64,000 nt of DNA, taken from NCBI GenBank assembly GCA_949317995.1, contig OX439050.1, positions 50,779,777 to 50,843,776 of the forward strand, given 5' to 3'. Positions 59,184 through 64,000 of the stretch are shown one piece after another; the stretch's first letter is position 1; each line of letters starts with the position of its first letter. The notes under the pieces were generated by a model. It worked only from the letters and a program-made list of their open reading frames with translations, was not told the DNA's origin and ran no database searches. This DNA comes from Acholoe squamosa (taxonomy: Eukaryota > Annelida > Polychaeta > Phyllodocida > Polynoidae). Both the position numbers and the translations under genes were made by a program.

Positions 59184-60487
59184 CACATCCTCTATTCAAG
59201 ATCTATAATCATCTATCAAAATGTGACAAAACTGCTCCCCTCCTAAATGGCATTCCTTAGGATATAACCAACTATTAAGATGTAAGGTATAGACAATTGG
59301 GACCTTATTTAATGCACTGTTTTTATAATGCGAACTGCCGTAGCCTATCTATGACAAGTAGTAGATATCTGTAATCTTTAATTCAGCTGGCATTCAATAC
59401 CCCCTTACAACCACCCCATAGAAATATAATTTAAATGTACGCCTATAGGAGTCCTATTCATGGGAATTTCCCATAGAAAATAACAGAAATGAATCTAATC
59501 GTAATTGGCAGAATGTCTGGGGATTACTATGTTTCTGCTGCCGCCCTACTGATAACAATTCCATTACATTCCCTACCACCTGCAGTCCTAACCCCTTAGT
59601 GAAAACAGGGCATTTGTTGTCTTCATGTTCATTTAGCATTATAATGCACCAAAATTTCACTCGTTAGTAATTTGCCAGCATTGCATCAATGCTGACGTCT
59701 ATGAACAGGTTCTACACTGAGGGTGAGCAGGATGCATGGATGCAACGATGGCGAGTAACTCATCCCAGCTCTGCATTTTATGCATGCAGATGACTGAAGC
59801 CAATGATGTGTAGGAATATCATAATATTATCTAAAAAGTGTTCTTACTGTATAGTGTAGTATGAATGCAGCTTTATCTGATAAAGCTGACTTAAAAGCTT
59901 ACTCCCAGTGGTGTTAGTGCTTGGTAATTATGCACCCATCTTCAGTTCTTCTGTATATAGTTACTGCCCATTCCCTTTCCATAATTGAAATGAATTCCTA
60001 ATGGCAGACGTATATTGTTAGGTAGTTCACTACTAGTTGCCATGGGGTGCTCATGGATCATTTGTAAGATGTCAGGATATTCATAAATGTAACAAAGCAT
60101 TCAATTAGAATATTAAATGTGTAATCATGGAATAGACTTTGAAGCTTTGAAGCAGCATATTGCTTAATGCATTAGGCCCTGCTTCATTATGATGTGTGTA
60201 TGAGGAATCTTATCATTTTATGGCTTAAGATCTTCCATAATAAAGGGACACAGGTCCATTTTCATTAACAAAACTTTTGCACTTCACCTCTTAGTTTAAT
60301 AGGAAAAAACTGCAGGCACTAATAGGGTCATTGATATTTACCATACTAATGGTGTAGGCAATACAATATCAAAATACTACATACTGCATGTATAGTTATA
60401 CTAATGGTATAGGCAATACAACACTAAACTCTACTTGGTGTAGGCAATAACCTCTTTATGTTGTTGTTGCTTTGCTGCTTCTTGTAG
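59184..60487 (+). other. intron sequence, no recognised gene
   Basis: A decayed palindromic-MITE core (GGCGAGTAACTCATCCCAGC) is near 59750. At 60345-60450 a ~22-bp unit (ACTAATGGTGTAGGCAATAC) recurs three times with spacers. Confidence 0.5.
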
Positions 60488-60496
60488 ATGGTGAAG
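60488..60496 (+). other. possible 9-nt microexon ATGGTGAAG
   Basis: A strong acceptor (TTGCTTTGCTGCTTCTTGTAG, ending 60487) and a consensus donor (GTAAGT, 60497-60502) enclose only nine bases. Placed after the phase-1 exon at 57528-57687 it would add Asp-Gly-Glu and keep the phase. Splice-site pairs this close also arise by chance, so this is a candidate only. Confidence 0.3.
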
Positions 60497-60622
60497 GTAA
60501 GTAGTGCATGGATACTAACATCTAACCGCACATCATAACTTTGGTTAATGAAGGAATGAACAAGAATCATGATTCAGGCCTCATTGTCCACCTGATCTTT
60601 TTATGTATTTGATGATATCATT

Positions 60623-60857
60623 CACTGTAAAAAATAATTGTTGAATCTACCAGGGATCCTTTTAAAACTGGACAGTAAACCACTGTAATTATACAACAGG
60701 GAGCCAGTGCAGTTATTACAAAAAGCTCCAGGTGGCAGTGTGGTGGTACAGGAAATCCCTGAAAAAATAACAACATCTCTGAAAATAATGATGGATCTCT
60801 GGCAACTTTGGGACGAGGAATCCTTTGTTATTTCAACGACATTTTTTTTTCACAGTG
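60623..60857. mobile_element. CACTGTAAAAAAT MITE, copy 2
   Basis: CACTGTAAAAAATAATTGTT at the left, ...TTTTTTTTCACAGTG at the right; aligns along its whole length with 58956-59183. The two copies are 1.67 kb apart in the same orientation. Confidence 0.85.
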
Positions 60858-62160
60858 TTTGATATATGATTTCTTACCTGGTAATATCAATTTGTATGTG
60901 ACATGAGAGTAACATAGGGGGTGTTTTACAGGGGTCAGCTTGGTCAGTGATATGGGATCTACCAAGCTTTTTGTGGTGAAACCATTTGAGTGGACAATCA
61001 GGTTGAAGTTCATGATAGAGCCTAGGAGTTTGTCACTTTGTAATGCATGAATGATGCTTCAATGTATAGAGTTGACTGCAAGGGATTTGATGTATCATGC
61101 TTTTTTGTTGTTGAAAATATCAATGAATGTAACTTCATTGAGTACCTCATAAGCACTGCATGAAAAAAAATGTGGCAAACCTGGTAAGTGTGATACACTC
61201 CTGAATGATAAGCATGCATGATGCAGGACCAGTGATTTTTGCGAATAACTCACCTTCTCTGCATTGGTACCTCATGAGAGCTAATCAAAGCTTAATGAAT
61301 TAAAGGGTTGGCAATAGCTGTGCTCATATTCAAAGGCCATCAGTTAGACACCTGAGAAGATGTAAAATGATCGGTACGAAGCGGTGCCATTATCATGTGC
61401 CATGATGATTGTTTGACATGAAATCACATTACAAATGTCTCATCAGTGGGAATTTGAAGCCTTGGCAGAATATCAAGTAGCATCTGATTGTTCAAAAACA
61501 CCTGTGGCTGATGCACCAATCCAAGATATTGATGCATCAAGTGGGCATGATGGACCAAGCTACAATATTTGTGCATCAAGTGGACATGATGCATCATGTT
61601 ACAATATTGGTGCATCAAGATGACATGATGCACCAAGATACAATATTAGAGCATGAAGTGCACCTAAAGTCAACCTGAAGCTTTAAAGCATTAAGACAAC
61701 CTTGAGGAGTTAAGGTAGAGACAGTTAACATCCATCAGCAGGAGCAATGGGGACAGGTTAATGTTGCTGGATACACTCTGGGGAGCTGCGGATAGGTAGG
61801 GGGAGGAGGCAGGGGTTAAGCTCTGGGTGTGTTGGGTGGGAAGTGTGCATTGACAGGCCTGACCTCGCCACAATAGCCACCTGATAGCCAACAGCACACT
61901 ATGAGGTGTCAAATGCTGAACATCAATATCTATGAAAGCAACATAGTATATAGACTGTGACAGCACAAGATAATACTAAGAGATATAGCATAGAGCAATG
62001 TTATAGAGCTTTATCTAACTATCTGAGCCTCAACTGTGCTTTTTTGCTCATAACCCCAGTTCCTTATCCAGCCATAACGCACTCTCAGACCTTTTCTTCG
62101 TCTTCAAGAGGCTGCTAGTTTCAATGTGGACATGATAATAAATTGGCGAAGTATACAAAG
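60858..62160 (+). other. intron sequence, no recognised gene
   Basis: Contains the 39-bp array listed separately and a TGCGAATAACTCACC relic near 61239. Nothing coding recognised. Confidence 0.45.
61531..61655. repeat. 39-40-bp tandem array
   Basis: Starts at 61531, 61571, 61610 and 61649: unit GTGCATCAAGTGGACATGAT plus GCATCATGTTACAATATTG. The text derives from the GCATGATGCA palindromic MITE family, and GAGGAGTTAA (61702-61711) downstream matches that family's terminus. Thirteen-residue peptide repeats from it are artefacts. Confidence 0.85.
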
Positions 62161-62199
62161 TCAACCACGCCATAGTTTTCCAGTTAAAACCGTTTAGGT

Positions 62200-62270
62200 T
62201 CAACGGGGAATCGATCCCCGGCCGCTGGGGCAGGAGGCGAGCTCACTGTCCACTATACCAAGCCGACCGG
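62200..62270 (-). repeat. tRNA-derived SINE head, copy B
   Basis: Minus strand TGGTATAGTGG (62250-62260) is one base from the A-box consensus, and GGATCGATTCC (62207-62217) one base from the B box. CCCCGGCCGC and CGGTGAT flank text are shared with 10855-10920. Confidence 0.7.
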
Positions 62271-62394
62271 TGATACAAAGCAATGTACATCCAGTATTTC
62301 AAAATTTTTTCCCACATACCTGATGTTTGCAGACCTCGTTAGCATAGATTTCAATGGAAACTGGTGGAGTTATTCACAGGAAAACATTGTTAGA

Positions 62395-62660
62395 TATCCT
62401 ATATGAACATGCCATGCCAAATTCCTCCATTTTCTTCGAAATAAATAAGAATCCATTGATTTTCCACATCGATACGAGTCGGGACCCGCCCTGTCTGGCC
62501 ATTCCTTGCTCGATGCGTGGCTGACCTAGTTTTTACATCCGGGCACCTACCCGCTCTGTCAACAAGAAGCAATGGCCGTGTACCGGGCCGTGTGCGTTGG
62601 ATCGGTATGAAAAATCAATGGATTCTTATTTATTTCGAAGAAAATGGAGACAAAATGAAG
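62395..62660. mobile_element. composite inverted-repeat element, copy B
   Basis: CTCCATTTTCTTCGAAATAA..GAATCCATTGATTTTCC at 62425-62465 is inverted at 62605-62647. The same arm core occurs three times in copy A (11078, 11312, 11468). The region between arms is not similar to copy A except for short blocks. Confidence 0.75.
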
Positions 62661-62818
62661 GCGAACACCAACCAGAGATCGTATATTTGGCCCTGCTAGA
62701 ATAACAGGGCTTGACATCCTTGGATTATACCCGAAAATTCATTGGAAAGACGAGGGTCTGACGGGTGGAGTAAAAACAATGGCTACGCTGGCTTGGCAAA
62801 CCGTGCGGATGGGATGCA

Positions 62819-62890
62819 CTTACAAAATGTCTTCTCCTGGATTAATTCTTGGGTTATAAGGTAAGAAATTAATACAAAATGGAGAAATAT
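62819..62890. repeat. shared tail segment, copy B
   Basis: TTACAAAATGTCTTCTCCTGG..AGGTAAGAAATTAATACAAAATGGAG, nearly identical to 11682-11752 in copy A. Confidence 0.75.
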
Positions 62891-62896
62891 GTTAGA

Positions 62897-63007
62897 TAAA
62901 CGCCTTAATCATGTTATGATAGAGCACTTGTGGGTATATGGTTCGTGGTCGTGGAATATTGAACCATATACCCACACGTGCTCTATCATAACGTTGATTA
63001 AACGCTA
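62897..63007. repeat. long hairpin, copy B
   Basis: Left arm 62897-62944 (GTTATGATAGAGCACTTGTG then GGTATATGGTTC) is the near-perfect inverse of 62961-63007. Its inner arm sequence differs from hairpin A although both follow the same tail segment. Confidence 0.9.
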
Positions 63008-64000
63008 AATATTGATATAATACATGATTCATGATCAGTATAATCGGAACCATGTAGACATTAATCTTAACTAATTCTAATGCAAGCACATTTTGATTAT
63101 CCAGCTGGAATTTCACATTTTGCTGACTCAGGTGGCGAGGATTGAGTTATGGCAGTATTTTCTCCATACTCTAGTTGTGTGACAATAACAAGCTGCAGAA
63201 ACATCTCAGACAAGATTTGGCCATCCAATTAAAGTCTGCGTGAGAAATGACATATGGCAAATACTGTTGTGCAGGTGGCTTGCAAAATGGGAAAGTAATT
63301 GACTATTCATGTCTTACTGTAGTGACTGCAAAGTGGTGAAAATATTACATTCACAAAATGCCATTTCTCAGATATCATATAGACAGCAGAGTCATAGTTT
63401 ATCGGTCTGCTAGCTATAGAACTTGTTTCACCTATCATCACAGTGTATCAAACTAATGTGTTGGCTTATGTAAATAATGCCATAGATTGCGGTTCTTCGT
63501 GTAAAATAAAGGTCATATCTGTAGGGGACATCTATTATATTTGACACACATCAACATAAGGTTACAGATGGCACCTATGATATCAAACATGCACACATCT
63601 GTGATATCTCAGATATGGGGTTGTAAACCATGACACCTCATCTAGATAGCTAGACAGGGATTAGCACCATGAAATTCCTGCTATCACCCCTAAATTATTG
63701 ATCGACTGTGTATGTTTGGGTTTCTTAGTTGTTATCACCCTATACAGCAGCTATGAGTACAAAAGACAGTGATGATGATTGGATCTATTGGTGCATTCAA
63801 GGTACAAAACCTACATGGCCTTTGATGTGCATATTCCCTAAATGGTTAAGTGTTGAGGTACAGCTCCCCTCCCACTGTCCCATGTCATTGATAAATTAGC
63901 TTTGAGTGTAAATGCACCTGTGAAAAGACTAAGATCAAAGCCATGTCAGCTCAATGCTGACAGGTAGTTGTAAATGTAGGCATCACACATCACTTTACAC
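63008..64000 (+). other. intron or intergenic sequence, no recognised gene
   Basis: Nothing assignable seen to the window end. Confidence 0.45.

Overview
This is metazoan (not bacterial) DNA: AT-rich, almost gene-free, packed with transposon relics, hairpin elements, microsatellites and minisatellites, with one clear protein-coding exon bounded by canonical splice sites. The mix (a tRNA-Leu-primed Ty3/gypsy element, TTAA and TA-flanked miniature DNA transposons, tRNA-derived SINE heads, many palindromic MITEs) suggests a marine invertebrate with a large, repeat-rich genome, perhaps a deuterostome or spiralian. I cannot name the species from the sequence.

Layout. 1-4.7 kb: a minus-strand Ty3/gypsy retrotransposon with a single uninterrupted 1303-residue Gag-Pol frame, a polypurine tract, a tRNA-Leu-like primer-binding site and an incomplete LTR pair. 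5.2-5.5 kb: two small G-rich inverted-repeat elements. 8.0-8.6 kb: a long imperfect inverted repeat and a second small element. 9.3-10.1 kb: a minisatellite that changes between 10-bp and 21-bp periods. 10.7-11.9 kb: a composite of tRNA-like head, long inverted repeat and hairpin that has a second copy at 62.2-63.0 kb. 13.9-17.3 kb: two inverted-repeat DNA elements. 18-25.4 kb: dinucleotide arrays, a C-rich degenerate array and a 69-bp tandem array. 25.8-30.2 kb: a tandem triplication of a ~1.57-kb unit, each copy holding a TTAA-flanked piggyBac-like MITE. 31.7-42 kb: a succession of nonautonomous DNA elements (Tigger/pogo-like, CCCAGCTAGCA-ended, AGGCACC-ended, CCCGGACC-ended, GGCGTAGGA-ended) plus SINE material. 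Palindromic TTAA MITEs lie at 33.2, 41.8 and 47.2 kb with many decayed relatives.

57528-57687 (+) is a 160-bp internal exon of a PMP22/EMP/claudin-superfamily four-pass membrane protein, with acceptor and donor intact. The rest of 57.7-64 kb is best read as its downstream intron. A possible 9-bp phase-preserving microexon lies at 60488-60496. Much of the DNA before the exon may be the preceding intron or intergenic; I found no other convincing exon. No rRNA, intact tRNA, CRISPR array or operon-like gene cluster is present.

Most translated open frames outside the retrotransposon and the exon are by-products of tandem repeats whose period is a multiple of three, of dinucleotide arrays, or of chance. 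The strongest candidate for something undescribed is the hairpin-bearing composite seen at 10.7-11.9 kb and 62.2-63.0 kb: the body is shared, but the terminal hairpins have different arm sequences, and related hairpins sit beside other SINE material.
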